A stretch of 53,315 nt of DNA from JAPLKB01 sp964429485. GTDB taxonomy: Bacteria; Desulfobacterota; Syntrophorhabdia; Syntrophorhabdales; Syntrophorhabdaceae. The notes beneath the pieces were generated by a model. It was not told the origin of the DNA. It was given only the letters and a program-made list of their open reading frames with translations, and ran no database searches. This document shows positions 33,803-43,478 of this stretch, in pieces. The DNA lies in NCBI GenBank assembly GCA_964429485.1, contig CAYSBW010000009.1:1-53315 (forward strand), read 5' to 3'. How positions within the stretch are numbered: position 1 is the stretch's first letter; the number at the start of each line of letters is the position of its first letter. Both the position numbers and the translations under genes were made by a program.

Positions 33803-34453
33803 CTATACCATTCCAATTCCAGGAAATAGAAGTTTGTAGCCTTTAAATATAAAGTAACATCCGAAAAACATCAAAAACATGCTGCATACAAGCAAAATTA
33901 TCCTGATCACTTTTATGCTGAAAAATTTACCTCCGAACTGAATGCCATAGGATACAAAACTGTACCACACAAGATCTGAAAGTATGTGACCAACAAAAAA
34001 AATAAAAACACCCTTAATGCCCGATTCCCTGGCAAACATAACATATCCCATACCTATCGTAATCCACCATATAAACCAGTAGGGGTTTGATAGACTGACA
34101 ACAATACCGGATATAACAGGGTGAAGACCTTTATGCAAGTCCGGCGGGTTTACAGATAATTGATAATTTTTCAGATCCCTGATTGTCCCGTAACCCATAT
34201 ATATAAGTATAATACCTCCTCCAAGGGCAATGCTGGAAAATATTATCTCATTATTCAGGATACTGCCCAGACCAAATATGATCAGTATAAGCAATATAAA
34301 TTCAAGAATACCATGACCGAGAACAATCATGGGACCAGTTATACCACCCCTTTTTGCTGATTCACCTATTGTTATTGTTAAAAGAGGACCTGGAGCCATT
34401 GCACCGGTAAGTCCAAGTATAAATCCTATGGAAAAGAGGCTCAACATACTCAT
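33803..34453 (-). CDS. LysE-family exporter
   Basis: The 216-residue membrane protein has six predicted helices and the LysE N-terminal motif GFILGLTGAMAPGPLLTITI. The family exports amino acids or related metabolites. The ATG at 34453 with GGAG eight bases upstream is preferred over the open frame that reaches 34570 into lnt. Substrate unknown. Confidence 0.87.
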   Translation of the reverse strand: MSMLSLFSIGFILGLTGAMAPGPLLTITIGESAKRGGITGPMIVLGHGILEFILLILIIFGLGSILNNEIIFSSIALGGGIILIYMGYGTIRDLKNYQLSVNPPDLHKGLHPVISGIVVSLSNPYWFIWWITIGMGYVMFARESGIKGVFIFFVGHILSDLVWYSFVSYGIQFGGKFFSIKVIRIILLVCSMFLMFFGCYFIFKGYKLLFPGIGMV

Positions 34454-34487
34454 GTTGTATTCTCCTGTATACTCGAAACAAGGTCTG

Positions 34488-36050
34488 TCAATTTTCAGCC
34501 TTACGATTTTTGATGCTGATTTTGAAAACTTTAATCCCGCAGACAAATGCAAGAAAAAGAAATGCAGCAAATATAAAGTAGTCTCCTCGATTTACATAAA
34601 AGGTTTCACCATTGTGCAAGGAAAAATTTCCCTTCAGGGAATCTTCGGTAAATATGCCGGTATTCTGCACAATACGTCCCCTCGGGTCTATTATTGCGCT
34701 TATTCCAGTATTAGCAGCCCTTAAAACATATCTGTCGGTTTCAATTGCCCTGAATACATAAAAAGTCAGGTGCTGGTAAGGAGCCGAGGTTTTACCGAAC
34801 CATGCATCATTGGTAATGTTTACAAGAACCTGCCCTCCTTTTCTTACCGTATCATTAGTTATATAAGGGAATGTGCCTTCGTAACATATGAGGATACCTA
34901 TACTTCCTGCCGATGTCTTAACGGGTCTGTGATTTTCGCCTCTTTTAAAATCACCACCGGCAGCAGTGAATTTTGTCAGGAAAGGTAAATATTCTATAAG
35001 CGGGGTATATTCGCCAAAAGGTACCAGATGAACCTTGCTGTAACTACCTGCTAATTCTCCTGTATTATCGTAAACATATGATGTATTGTAATATTTTCCT
35101 TCCTTGTCTCGTGAAACTGTTCCAAAAAGAAGGCTTGTTTTAAGCCCGCAGGACAATTCTTTTACAAATCTGTTTACATGTATGTCTTCATTGAATACAA
35201 AGGGCATTGCAGTTTCAGGCCATATAACAAGGTTAGCGCCCTTTCCTGCTTCAAGGGTTTTTTGATAGTAAGTTTTTACAATATTAGCCTTGTAGGCATC
35301 ATCCCACTTGAGATTCTGCAATGTATTACCCTGTATTATCGCAACTTTCAAATCTCCCTTGTCTTTAAAATTCATCCTGTTATAACCATAAAAAAGTGTG
35401 GCCGTAATAAGAGTTGTTACTACTGCCACATAAAGCAAAAAAACAGGCTCTCTCTTACTTTTGATTTTTCCGGTCATGATTATAAAAATATGATAAAGAA
35501 TACAGTTCATGGATACTATAAGAAAAGATACAAAATACGGTCCTGTTATTGACACGATCTGTATTGCCGGTAGAAAATTATGCTGAGAATAGGCAAAAAG
35601 ATACCAGGGGAAGCCTGTCATAAGAATCCCCCTCAAATACTCGAGAAGCACCCATAGAACAGGCGCAGATATGTAAAGAGGAACGAATAGCTTTGTTTCA
35701 AGAAAGGATACGGACAAGGCAAAGACTCCCGTATAGCAGGCCAGGTATAGAACAAAAAGAAGAAGTATCAGAGAACTCGTGTATATATCTATTCCGCCAT
35801 ACCTGTTCATTGCGATGACTACCCAGTAAATAAGCCCGAGATATGAGACAATACCGGTAATAAACCCTGAAATAAAACTATGTCGCATATTATTTTTTTT
35901 CAGGGAACTAATTAACGGTATGAGCGCAATATAAGCTACAGGATACAATGAAAGAGGGGGTTGACTGAGTATTATAAGAACACCTGAAATTACAGAAAAA
36001 AACCAATTGTCGTAGAATGTTGAATTTTTGATGCATGATACTGTATTCAT
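34488..36050 (-). CDS. lnt: Apolipoprotein N-acyltransferase
   Basis: Lnt adds the third acyl chain to lipoproteins in the inner membrane. Several N-terminal helices precede a carbon-nitrogen hydrolase domain. Its catalytic triad is visible as Glu279 in WPETAMPF, Lys339 in YSKVHLVPFGEYTP and Cys389 in ILICYEGTFP. The last helix lies at the C-terminus. The 520 residues match the family. It lies 28 bases after ybeY, the same ybeY-lnt neighbourhood seen in many proteobacteria. Confidence 0.95.
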   Translation of the reverse strand: MNTVSCIKNSTFYDNWFFSVISGVLIILSQPPLSLYPVAYIALIPLISSLKKNNMRHSFISGFITGIVSYLGLIYWVVIAMNRYGGIDIYTSSLILLLFVLYLACYTGVFALSVSFLETKLFVPLYISAPVLWVLLEYLRGILMTGFPWYLFAYSQHNFLPAIQIVSITGPYFVSFLIVSMNCILYHIFIIMTGKIKSKREPVFLLYVAVVTTLITATLFYGYNRMNFKDKGDLKVAIIQGNTLQNLKWDDAYKANIVKTYYQKTLEAGKGANLVIWPETAMPFVFNEDIHVNRFVKELSCGLKTSLLFGTVSRDKEGKYYNTSYVYDNTGELAGSYSKVHLVPFGEYTPLIEYLPFLTKFTAAGGDFKRGENHRPVKTSAGSIGILICYEGTFPYITNDTVRKGGQVLVNITNDAWFGKTSAPYQHLTFYVFRAIETDRYVLRAANTGISAIIDPRGRIVQNTGIFTEDSLKGNFSLHNGETFYVNRGDYFIFAAFLFLAFVCGIKVFKISIKNRKAEN

Positions 36051-36077
36051 TTGATTTTTGTTTCCTTCTTTTTTAGC

Positions 36078-36563
36078 TCACTGTTCATCTTTTGCAGATC
36101 CTTCCTCACCTGAAGAAAGAAGTTTTTCATAAAGTTCATGTGACCTGACATAATTCAGCAGTTTATCTTCTCTGTATTTCATTCTTCGGGCTTCGTTCTT
36201 TCCTGTTTCATGGTCATAACCTAAAACATGGAGAAGGCCGTGTATAATAAGAGCAAAGACTCTTTCATAAAATGGGCAGTCAGCGTTTTCCGCTTCTTCT
36301 TTCGCTCTTTCCAGAGATATGACAATATCTCCTATAATTTCATATGAAAAAGCGCTTTCATATGAAAAAGATATAACATTTGTAGGCTTATCCCTGCCAA
36401 AATAATTTTTATTCATCTTCTTAATCATATTATTATTAACAAACAGAATGCTTAAAGATTTATCCTGCAGATCTAAATATATCAGCAAGTCTTCTATGAT
36501 TTTTTTTGTAAGTTTTTTGTCTGTCTTTAGAGTCTTTTGGGAATCCTTTATGAGTATCGTCAT
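36078..36563 (-). CDS. ybeY: rRNA maturation endoribonuclease YbeY
   Basis: This metal-dependent RNase acts in 16S rRNA maturation. The zinc motif H-x3-H-x5-H appears as HGLLHVLGYDHE (about residues 109-120), and RDKPTNVISFSYE is the family block before it. The ATG at 36563 has AAAGGG seven bases upstream and starts the usual strand MTILIKDSQK. The first 104 bases overlap the end of the upstream HD-phosphodiesterase gene in another frame. Confidence 0.93.
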   Translation of the reverse strand: MTILIKDSQKTLKTDKKLTKKIIEDLLIYLDLQDKSLSILFVNNNMIKKMNKNYFGRDKPTNVISFSYESAFSYEIIGDIVISLERAKEEAENADCPFYERVFALIIHGLLHVLGYDHETGKNEARRMKYREDKLLNYVRSHELYEKLLSSGEEGSAKDEQ

Positions 36564-38166
36564 TTTCCGCCCTTTCAGGATATTCTATACGGTGATGGAA
36601 TATACCCAGCAATATTTTTATGAAGCTTTTCTGTATAGCATGTAAATCCTTTAAAGTAAGCTCACATTCATCAAGCTGTCCATCAAGAAATATATTCTCT
36701 ATCATATCCTGAACATGACTTTCTATTCTTTTTGGTGTAGGCTCATTGAGCATTCTCGAAGATGCTTCAACGGAATCAGCCAGCATTACAATTCCTGCTT
36801 CTTTTGTCTGAGGTTTAGGCCCGGTATATCTGAAATCCTGTTTATCAATAACATGCAGTTCAGGATCTTCCATTTCTTTCGCTCTGTTATAAAAATAACT
36901 TACAAGGCTTGTTCCGTGATGTTCTTTTATAATATCCTTTATTTTTGTGCCTAGCCTGTATTTTTCAGCAAGCTCAACCCCTTCTTTCACATGTGAAAGT
37001 ATAATAAGTGAGCTCATATTCGGGGATAATGTTTTGTGAGCATCTTCAAAGCCCTTCTGATTCTCAATAAAATAGTGAGGCATCTTCAGCTTGCCGATAT
37101 CATGGTAATAAGCGGCTACCCTTGTAAGAAGGGGATGCGCTTCTATGCTTTCTGCCGCAGCCTTTGAAAGGTTACCTACTATTATGCTGTGATGGTATGT
37201 ACCAGGAGCATTAACCATCATTTCCTCAAGAAGAGGGTGTTCGAGATTGGCCAGTTCCAATAATTTTACATCAGTTGTATAATCAAATACATATTCTATT
37301 ACAGGCAGAAGGCCCAGTGCAATAAAACTGCTACCTATGCCACTTAGAAGTATAAAAGCAATTTTTACAGGTATGTTGGAAGGGTCTGCTCCAATAAAAA
37401 AATGAAAAAGGAGCATAATAAAACTCATAATAAAGGCTGTGTATAAACCAGCTTTGAGAATCGTGTTCCTGTTTTCACACTTTCCTGAAAAATATGCTGC
37501 AAGAATATTTCCAATAAATGCATAAAGAAAGATCGGCATACTGTTTTCAAAAGTAAAACCCATGGCCATTGCAAAGAAAATTGAAAATATAATGGCTGCC
37601 TCAGAAAAAAGGGATACACGCATTATCATTCCAAAAAGAAATATGGGGACAATGTAGAAAATATCAGGGGCATATTTTTGAGTAAAATACTCAAAAATAA
37701 AAAAAGGTAATTTTACCAGCACAGTTGTAAATATCAGCAACACAGCACCAAAAATAAGATCCTTCTCCGAGAGCACAAATTTCTTTATATTCCTGTCTGC
37801 ATATTCGTAGATTATCGACATAAAAAGAAACAGTAAAAATGAAAGGTAAAATAGTTTTATCAATGTCGGAGACTTTTCTTTTTCAAGATTTTTAAGGGCA
37901 TAAAGTTTATTAAGATGATTTTCCCCGACTTTTTCTCCTTCTCTTATTATTATTTCACCTTTTTTAATGGTAATATCCATCTGAGGTATATAGGTATCTA
38001 CCGGGGATTTTATATTTTCTTTAGCTATATCACCATAGTGGTATTCAGTAATGCCATATTGATTCCTTACGCTGATAATGAAAGATAATAGAATTGATAA
38101 AACAAAAAATATAACAAACTTATTGTATTTTGAATAAGAAAGAAACTTATTCTTTCCGCTTTGCAT
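36460..38166 (-). CDS. pgpH: PgpH/YqfF-like membrane HD phosphohydrolase
   Basis: The protein resembles the 7TM-HD phosphodiesterases that degrade cyclic di-AMP. There is an N-terminal helix, a short extracytoplasmic part, about seven helices, then an HD domain (HHSIIVGNLSKAAAE, YYHDIGKLKMP). A later HEHGT-type motif reads IIKEHHGTSLVSYF. At about 568 residues it lacks most of the large extracellular domain of Bacillus YqfF (711). The ATG at 38166, with GAGG nine bases upstream, is preferred over 38175. The tail after RIEYPE runs 37 residues past the usual family end, inside ybeY. It sits in the order phoH-pgpH-ybeY. Confidence 0.9.
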   Translation of the reverse strand: MQSGKNKFLSYSKYNKFVIFFVLSILLSFIISVRNQYGITEYHYGDIAKENIKSPVDTYIPQMDITIKKGEIIIREGEKVGENHLNKLYALKNLEKEKSPTLIKLFYLSFLLFLFMSIIYEYADRNIKKFVLSEKDLIFGAVLLIFTTVLVKLPFFIFEYFTQKYAPDIFYIVPIFLFGMIMRVSLFSEAAIIFSIFFAMAMGFTFENSMPIFLYAFIGNILAAYFSGKCENRNTILKAGLYTAFIMSFIMLLFHFFIGADPSNIPVKIAFILLSGIGSSFIALGLLPVIEYVFDYTTDVKLLELANLEHPLLEEMMVNAPGTYHHSIIVGNLSKAAAESIEAHPLLTRVAAYYHDIGKLKMPHYFIENQKGFEDAHKTLSPNMSSLIILSHVKEGVELAEKYRLGTKIKDIIKEHHGTSLVSYFYNRAKEMEDPELHVIDKQDFRYTGPKPQTKEAGIVMLADSVEASSRMLNEPTPKRIESHVQDMIENIFLDGQLDECELTLKDLHAIQKSFIKILLGIFHHRIEYPERAENDDTHKGFPKDSKDRQKTYKKNHRRLADIFRSAG

Positions 38167-39151
38167 TAGCTGCATCCTCTGCCATTATTTTCTTCTTTTC
38201 GTAGGCCCTTATGATCTTTTGTACAAGGGGGTGTCTCACCACATCTTTTCCAGTAAAATGTACAAACTCTATCCCTTTGATCCCCCTGAGAATACTCTGA
38301 ATTTCCACAAGACCACTTGCTTTTTTATCCGGCAAGTCAATCTGGGTAATGTCGCCTGTAATAACTGCCCTGGAAGAAAAACCAAGTCTTGTGAGAAACA
38401 TTTTCATCTGCTCTGAGTTGGTATTCTGCGCTTCGTCAAGGATTACAAAGGCATCATTGAGAGTTCTGCCTCGCATAAATGCAAGAGGGGCTATTTCTAT
38501 TATTTCTTTTTCTATGAGCCCCGATGCTCTTTCCATATCCAGCATGTCATATAGAGCATCATAAAGTGGTCTTAAATAAGGATTTATCTTCTCATACATT
38601 GTCCCTGGAAGATACCCGAGTTTTTCCCCTGCTTCAATGGCCGGCCTTGTAAGAATTATTCTTGAAACTTCCTTTTTGTAGAAGGATGAAAGGGCCATTG
38701 CCATGGCAAGATAGGTTTTGCCTGTGCCTGCAGGACCTACACCTATGACAATGTCATATTTTTTTATAGCATCAATATATATTTTTTGATTTTCAGTCTT
38801 CGGAGCAATTGTTTTTCTGGAAGAAAATATGTAAATTCGGTCTTTATCAAAATCATCAGGACTGCTAATGTTCATACGGGTAATGTATGTAGCTGCATGG
38901 TCAATATCGGAAGGTTTTACAGCAAGCCCTTTTTTTGCTATACCATGAAGCTCTGTTAAAACTTTATTCACATTTTCAAGTTTTCTTTTATTTCCAATAA
39001 TTGTAAGGTTATTGCCCCTGATACTTGCCTTAATATCAAAACACCTTTTAAGATGTTTTATATTCTCATCTCCAGGACCAAAGAGATTGCGGGCTATATT
39101 TATATCGTCAAAGGACAGTCTTAAATACTCTTCTTCAGTATTGTTTTCCAA
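38147..39151 (-). CDS. PhoH-family ATPase (PhoH/YbeZ-like)
   Basis: The 334-residue protein has an N-terminal RNA-binding-like region and a P-loop domain with Walker A VGPAGTGKTYLAMA (about residues 136-149), the signature RPAVEAGEKLGYLPG-like RPAIEAGEKLGYLPG, and Walker B FVILDEAQNT. PhoH/YbeZ proteins act with YbeY in RNA metabolism. Genes for both are in this operon with the HD protein between them. It overlaps pgpH by about 20 bases. Confidence 0.93.
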   Translation of the reverse strand: MENNTEEEYLRLSFDDINIARNLFGPGDENIKHLKRCFDIKASIRGNNLTIIGNKRKLENVNKVLTELHGIAKKGLAVKPSDIDHAATYITRMNISSPDDFDKDRIYIFSSRKTIAPKTENQKIYIDAIKKYDIVIGVGPAGTGKTYLAMAMALSSFYKKEVSRIILTRPAIEAGEKLGYLPGTMYEKINPYLRPLYDALYDMLDMERASGLIEKEIIEIAPLAFMRGRTLNDAFVILDEAQNTNSEQMKMFLTRLGFSSRAVITGDITQIDLPDKKASGLVEIQSILRGIKGIEFVHFTGKDVVRHPLVQKIIRAYEKKKIMAEDAANAKRKE

Positions 39152-39321
39152 AAAAGTTCGATTTACCTCCTGCCATTGAAATATTCAATACAAGTATAAC
39201 ATATACATAGTTTTTCACTATATGCAAATTGTCAGCACATGAATCTCAACTCAATCTAGTAATTCATTATAAAATCAAAGGATTGATAAAGCTCTATAAA
39301 ATAATATCTCCTTGAACAGAT

Positions 39322-41109
39322 TCAATGGATACCTCTTTTGCTTTTGCGAAAAAATGCATCCATTGCACAATAATAATAACCTCCGTGAATTCCCATATGT
39401 CCTGCAATTGTGGAAAAACATTTCAGCGCCTTTTCAGCATAGTCTTCATATCCCTTTACACCTGAAAGGCAGGACAATCTTACAAGATTCATAATGGCTA
39501 CAGAATTAGCTGAAGGTTGGGGAGTGTCTACCGCTTCTTTGAGTCTTGTACCTATCACATCTTCTTCAGTATCAAAAAAACCACCCTCCTTATTGTCCCA
39601 GAATTTATCGATACATGCTCCCATAAATTGATCTGCACTGTTGAGGTAGCATTTCTCTCCAGTAACCTCATATGCTCCTATAAAGGCCTCAATAATGTGC
39701 ACATAATCGTCAAGCATAGCTCTTACTTTGTCAGAATGAAAAAGATCGTTCCCGGTAGAGTTGATATTCAATACCCTTTTTAGACTTTTTAATGCAAAAT
39801 CTTTTATTTCAATTTCTTTAATTACTTTATATGCTTCAAAAAAAGCCGATATGAGCATACTGTTAACAGAAGTATACAGAGTTTTGTCCACAAAAGGTTT
39901 TCCCCTCTTTTCTCTCTCCATCAACAATTTTATCCTGGCTGTCTCGATTATTTTATTGGTTTTTTCAACATCCATACCGGACTTTTCAGCAATTTTCTCT
40001 ACTTCAACGGTAATATAAAGGACTTTTTTTGAAGCATCATGCCGCATAGCACCCTTTTCGTGGAGCAGGTATTGAGAAAGCACATTATATTCATCGTTAT
40101 TCAGTATTCTTCTGAAATCCTCATCCTTCCATAAAAAGTAGCCACCTTCATCGTCAGCCGAAATATCTGCATCCTGGCTCGAATAAAATCCTCCATCAGG
40201 ATGAGAAAGCTCTTTTAATAAAAAACCGATGATACCTTCCATGATATTTCTGAAGGATTCATCACCTGAAATTTTATAAGCTCCTGCATAATTGCGCAGG
40301 AGCCATGCGTTATCCTCAGCCATCTTTTCAAAATGTGGAATGATCCATGCTTCATCTGTAGAATATCTATGGAAACCGCCTCCGAGTTGATCATAAATAC
40401 CGCCCTTTGCCATAGACGATAAGGTCTTCGTAATAACATTACCAATGCCACTGTTCTTGGAGGAAGTATATACGGCCATAAGAAACTCTATTGCACCGGG
40501 CATAGAAAATTTTGGTGATCCTCCAAAGCCTCCATGGATCTCATCAAAATCAGAAAGAATGTTTTTTTTCGCCTCTTCAAGCATGGATTTATCAATGGGA
40601 CCGGGCATATAACTTTCCTGTTTCATCTGATTGAAGAATGTTCGGCCATATTCATTGATTTCTTCCCTCTTCTGCCGATACATTGAACTGATCGCCTTTA
40701 TTATGGATTTAAATCCAGGTCTGCCAAAACCTTCAAAAGGTGGAAAGTAGGTGCCGCCATAGAATGGTTTTTTGTCGTATGTCAGGAACATACTTAAGGG
40801 CCAACCACCATTTATGCCCATGACTGCAAGAGCTTTCTGGTATCTCCTGTCAATATCCGCTCTTTCATCCCGGTCTATTTTAACTGCAATAAAATAATCA
40901 TTTAACAATCCTGCTGTTTCTTCATCTTCAAAATTCTCTTTTGCCATAACATGACACCAGTGACACCAGATAGCTCCAGAGCTGAGAAAAACAGGTTTAT
41001 CTTCTTTCTTCGCCTTTTTGAAAGCCTCTTCACCCCATGGATACCAATTTATTTTTTGATTTGCTGCGTGTTGCAGATAAGCAGATTTTTCATTTTTCAA
41101 CCTGTTCAT
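39322..41109 (-). CDS. YyaL/DUF255 thioredoxin-domain protein
   Basis: The N-terminal domain (residues 1-160) is thioredoxin-like with the redox-type motif WCHWCHVM near residue 49. It is followed by a large alpha/alpha barrel of six-hairpin glycosidase type, with HFEKMAEDNAWLLR and DGGFYSSQDADISADDEGGYFLW. This is the spermatogenesis-associated protein 20 family, of unknown reaction. At 595 residues it is roughly 90 short of most members, the loss being at the C-terminus, which ends soon after GIHGGYYYCAMDAF. No clear operon partner. Confidence 0.9.
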   Translation of the reverse strand: MNRLKNEKSAYLQHAANQKINWYPWGEEAFKKAKKEDKPVFLSSGAIWCHWCHVMAKENFEDEETAGLLNDYFIAVKIDRDERADIDRRYQKALAVMGINGGWPLSMFLTYDKKPFYGGTYFPPFEGFGRPGFKSIIKAISSMYRQKREEINEYGRTFFNQMKQESYMPGPIDKSMLEEAKKNILSDFDEIHGGFGGSPKFSMPGAIEFLMAVYTSSKNSGIGNVITKTLSSMAKGGIYDQLGGGFHRYSTDEAWIIPHFEKMAEDNAWLLRNYAGAYKISGDESFRNIMEGIIGFLLKELSHPDGGFYSSQDADISADDEGGYFLWKDEDFRRILNNDEYNVLSQYLLHEKGAMRHDASKKVLYITVEVEKIAEKSGMDVEKTNKIIETARIKLLMEREKRGKPFVDKTLYTSVNSMLISAFFEAYKVIKEIEIKDFALKSLKRVLNINSTGNDLFHSDKVRAMLDDYVHIIEAFIGAYEVTGEKCYLNSADQFMGACIDKFWDNKEGGFFDTEEDVIGTRLKEAVDTPQPSANSVAIMNLVRLSCLSGVKGYEDYAEKALKCFSTIAGHMGIHGGYYYCAMDAFFRKSKRGIH

Positions 41110-41391
41110 ATTGCCATCCTTTTTTCATGGTATGTGCCTGTCAGTTTTCTCTATTGCAATAATTAGGAGCCGCATCAGTTCATTTAACTGTAAAAACAAT
41201 ACAGATATATTATCACTTATATTATCACTGAAAAATTTCCTGTCAACAATTACCGATAGATAATGGTTGCACATAGTGTTATCATTATGGAACAAGAAGT
41301 CCGGAACATCAATTAAATGTCCTTCAAAGTCTTGCCGTTTCCATGTTCTTTTGACCTTCTTGGATCTTAATTTTATGGCTGGTGAATTAAT

Positions 41392-42366
41392 ATGGGACTT
41401 CAAAATGTATTATCAGCATATACAAAACTCATCATGGTAGGTGGAAAGGGTGGGGTAGGCAAAACAACCTGCGCTTCGGCAATAGCAGTAAGGATTGCTT
41501 CTAAAGGAAAGAAGGTTCTTATTGTCTCAAGCGACCCCGCACCATCTTTGTCTGATATTTTTGAGATTTCCATGGGGAGCAAAGAAACAAGGATTACCAG
41601 TAAATATGAACTTTACGGCCTTGAAATATCTTCTGAAACAGTACTGAACAAATGGAAAGAACGCTTTGGCACTGAAATATATGAAGTTATTTCCTCCTTT
41701 GCTGATATAGATTACGATTTTGTTGATTATATTGGAACAGCACCGGGCATTGAAGAAGAGTATATGCTTAGTTTCGTCATAGATCTTGTAGAAGACAATA
41801 AGTATGACATTGTTGTGTGGGATACGGCACCGGCAGGACATACATTAAAACTGCTTCAGTTGCCTCACGTCTTCCTCAAACATCTTGAGGCTGCGACAAA
41901 GTTTTATATTAACATGTACAGCTATGTTGAAAAACTGAAAGACATGGCCAGACAAAAGAGCTCAAAAAGAACACTCCTTGAAATAATAAAAAGCTGGGAA
42001 ATGCTATCTGAAAAAATTATCCGTTTTATAAGGGACCACAGTACAACCAAATATGTTATTGTCACAATCCCTGAAGCACTGGGGGTTAAATTAACCAGCA
42101 GGATGATAGAAGATTTCAGCAAAAATGAGCTGGAGGTGGAAAGCATCATAATAAATCATGTTGTAAAAGATGCTGATTGTGAATTTCACAGAATCAGGAA
42201 GGAAATGCAAAAACATTATATTGACTTTATAAAGAACAAATACAGGAATATAAACATTGTTACCCTTTATCTGTCACCCTTTGAGGTAAAAGGAACGAAA
42301 AGGATAACAGAGGTAGCAGACGAATTGTTTAGCAAGACTTGCTGTTATTTAAGAAAAGATTTTTAG
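41392..42366 (+). CDS. ArsA/GET3-family ATPase
   Basis: The 324-residue ATPase has the deviant P-loop VGGKGGVGKTTCASA (about residues 17-31), switch I-like SSDPAPSLSDIFE and the WDTAPAGHTLKLLQLP block, all typical of ArsA/Get3. It is a single-half protein like Get3 rather than the duplicated ArsA of plasmids. No arsB, arsR or tail-anchor partner adjoins it. Role could be metal or protein targeting; an arsenite function is not supported by context. It is followed by rsmD after 21 bases. Confidence 0.88.
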   Translation: MGLQNVLSAYTKLIMVGGKGGVGKTTCASAIAVRIASKGKKVLIVSSDPAPSLSDIFEISMGSKETRITSKYELYGLEISSETVLNKWKERFGTEIYEVISSFADIDYDFVDYIGTAPGIEEEYMLSFVIDLVEDNKYDIVVWDTAPAGHTLKLLQLPHVFLKHLEAATKFYINMYSYVEKLKDMARQKSSKRTLLEIIKSWEMLSEKIIRFIRDHSTTKYVIVTIPEALGVKLTSRMIEDFSKNELEVESIIINHVVKDADCEFHRIRKEMQKHYIDFIKNKYRNINIVTLYLSPFEVKGTKRITEVADELFSKTCCYLRKDF

Positions 42367-42387
42367 CAATATTAAACAGGCTCCATT

Positions 42388-42954
42388 ATGAATAAACTGA
42401 GAATAACCGGTGGATATTTAAAGGGAAGGAATCTTGCACTGTCAAAGAATGGAACTGCACGTTATACATCAGCCAAGGTAAGAGAAGCTGTCTTTAATAT
42501 TTTAAGTAATGTAAGGGGCCTGAAGATTCTCGATCTTTTTGCAGGCTCAGGATCATTTACTATTGAAGCTATGAGCAGAGGAGCTTCTTTTGCAACTTCT
42601 GTTGAAAAAGATCAAAATATGGCGATTCTTCTTCAAAAAAATCTTTCCAGCCTTTCAATAGATAAGCATTGCCTTGTATTGAATATGGATGTAAAATATG
42701 CAATACCCTTTCTCTATAAGGGTATGAATAAATATGATATTATTTTTATGGACCCGCCCTATGAAAAGGGTCTTGTAACTGAAACACTGTTTCTGTTAAA
42801 AAATAATGCTGTTTATGATGAAAATACTGTTTTTATTGCTGAATATTCAAAAAAAGAGACAATAGAACCATTTGCCGGGAAAAGTTTTCGTGAAATAACT
42901 ACAAGAGGGTATGGAGATACAGTAATCAGTATCTTCAAAATAGATGAGTTATAA
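42388..42954 (+). CDS. rsmD: 16S rRNA (guanine-966-N2) methyltransferase
   Basis: The SAM-dependent enzyme methylates G966 of 16S rRNA. The N-terminus LRITGGYLKGRNL, SAM motif LDLFAGSGSFTIEAMSRGA and catalytic motif IIFMDPPYEKG are clear. The 188 residues are full length. It is followed by coaD, the conserved rsmD-coaD pair of many bacteria. Confidence 0.95.
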   Translation: MNKLRITGGYLKGRNLALSKNGTARYTSAKVREAVFNILSNVRGLKILDLFAGSGSFTIEAMSRGASFATSVEKDQNMAILLQKNLSSLSIDKHCLVLNMDVKYAIPFLYKGMNKYDIIFMDPPYEKGLVTETLFLLKNNAVYDENTVFIAEYSKKETIEPFAGKSFREITTRGYGDTVISIFKIDEL

Positions 42955-42992
42955 TAAATATTTTACCAAATTAAATAATTGGGGAGTTTTTG

Positions 42993-43478
42993 ATGAAACG
43001 CAGAGTTGCGGTATATCCTGGATCTTTTGATCCTATCACTTACGGCCATATAGATATTCTTCTCAGAGGCCTGGAACTCTTTGACAAAGTTATTGTGGCT
43101 GTGGCAAATAATATTGAAAAAAAATCCCTCTTTACTGTTCAGGAAAGGAAGGACTTGATAAGAAAATCCGTAAATGGCAATGAAAAAGTGATCATAGACA
43201 GTTTTGACGGATTGCTGGTAGACTATGTAAAACAGGTTAATTCACGCTTTGTAATAAGAGGCCTTCGGGCAATGAGCGATTTTGAATATGAATTTCAGAT
43301 GGCATCGATGAATAGGAATTTAAATCAGGAGATGGATACCGTATTTATGATGACAAGCAAGGATTATTTCTTTGTCAGCTCAAGGACCATCAAAGAGGTT
43401 GCAGCATTCGGCGGTCCTGTGGGGAGTTTTGTTCCAGAAGCTGTTGAAAAAAGTTTGAAGGAGAAATTTTCAATTTAA
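42993..43478 (+). CDS. coaD: Phosphopantetheine adenylyltransferase
   Basis: CoaD performs the fourth step of CoA synthesis. The nucleotidyltransferase motif YPGSFDPITYGHIDIL with T/HxGH, RGLRAMSDFEYE, and the ISST-like loop VSSRTIKEVAAFGG are present. The ATG at 42993 is chosen over a TTG one codon earlier; GGGGAG lies upstream. The stop overlaps the next ATG as TAATG. coaBC for earlier steps is 3.3 kb downstream on the same strand. Confidence 0.97.
   Translation: MKRRVAVYPGSFDPITYGHIDILLRGLELFDKVIVAVANNIEKKSLFTVQERKDLIRKSVNGNEKVIIDSFDGLLVDYVKQVNSRFVIRGLRAMSDFEYEFQMASMNRNLNQEMDTVFMMTSKDYFFVSSRTIKEVAAFGGPVGSFVPEAVEKSLKEKFSI

Noticed and set aside
41392..42366. Arsenical resistance operon
   Set aside because: Only a single-half ArsA/Get3 ATPase is present, with no ArsB, ArsC or ArsR neighbours.
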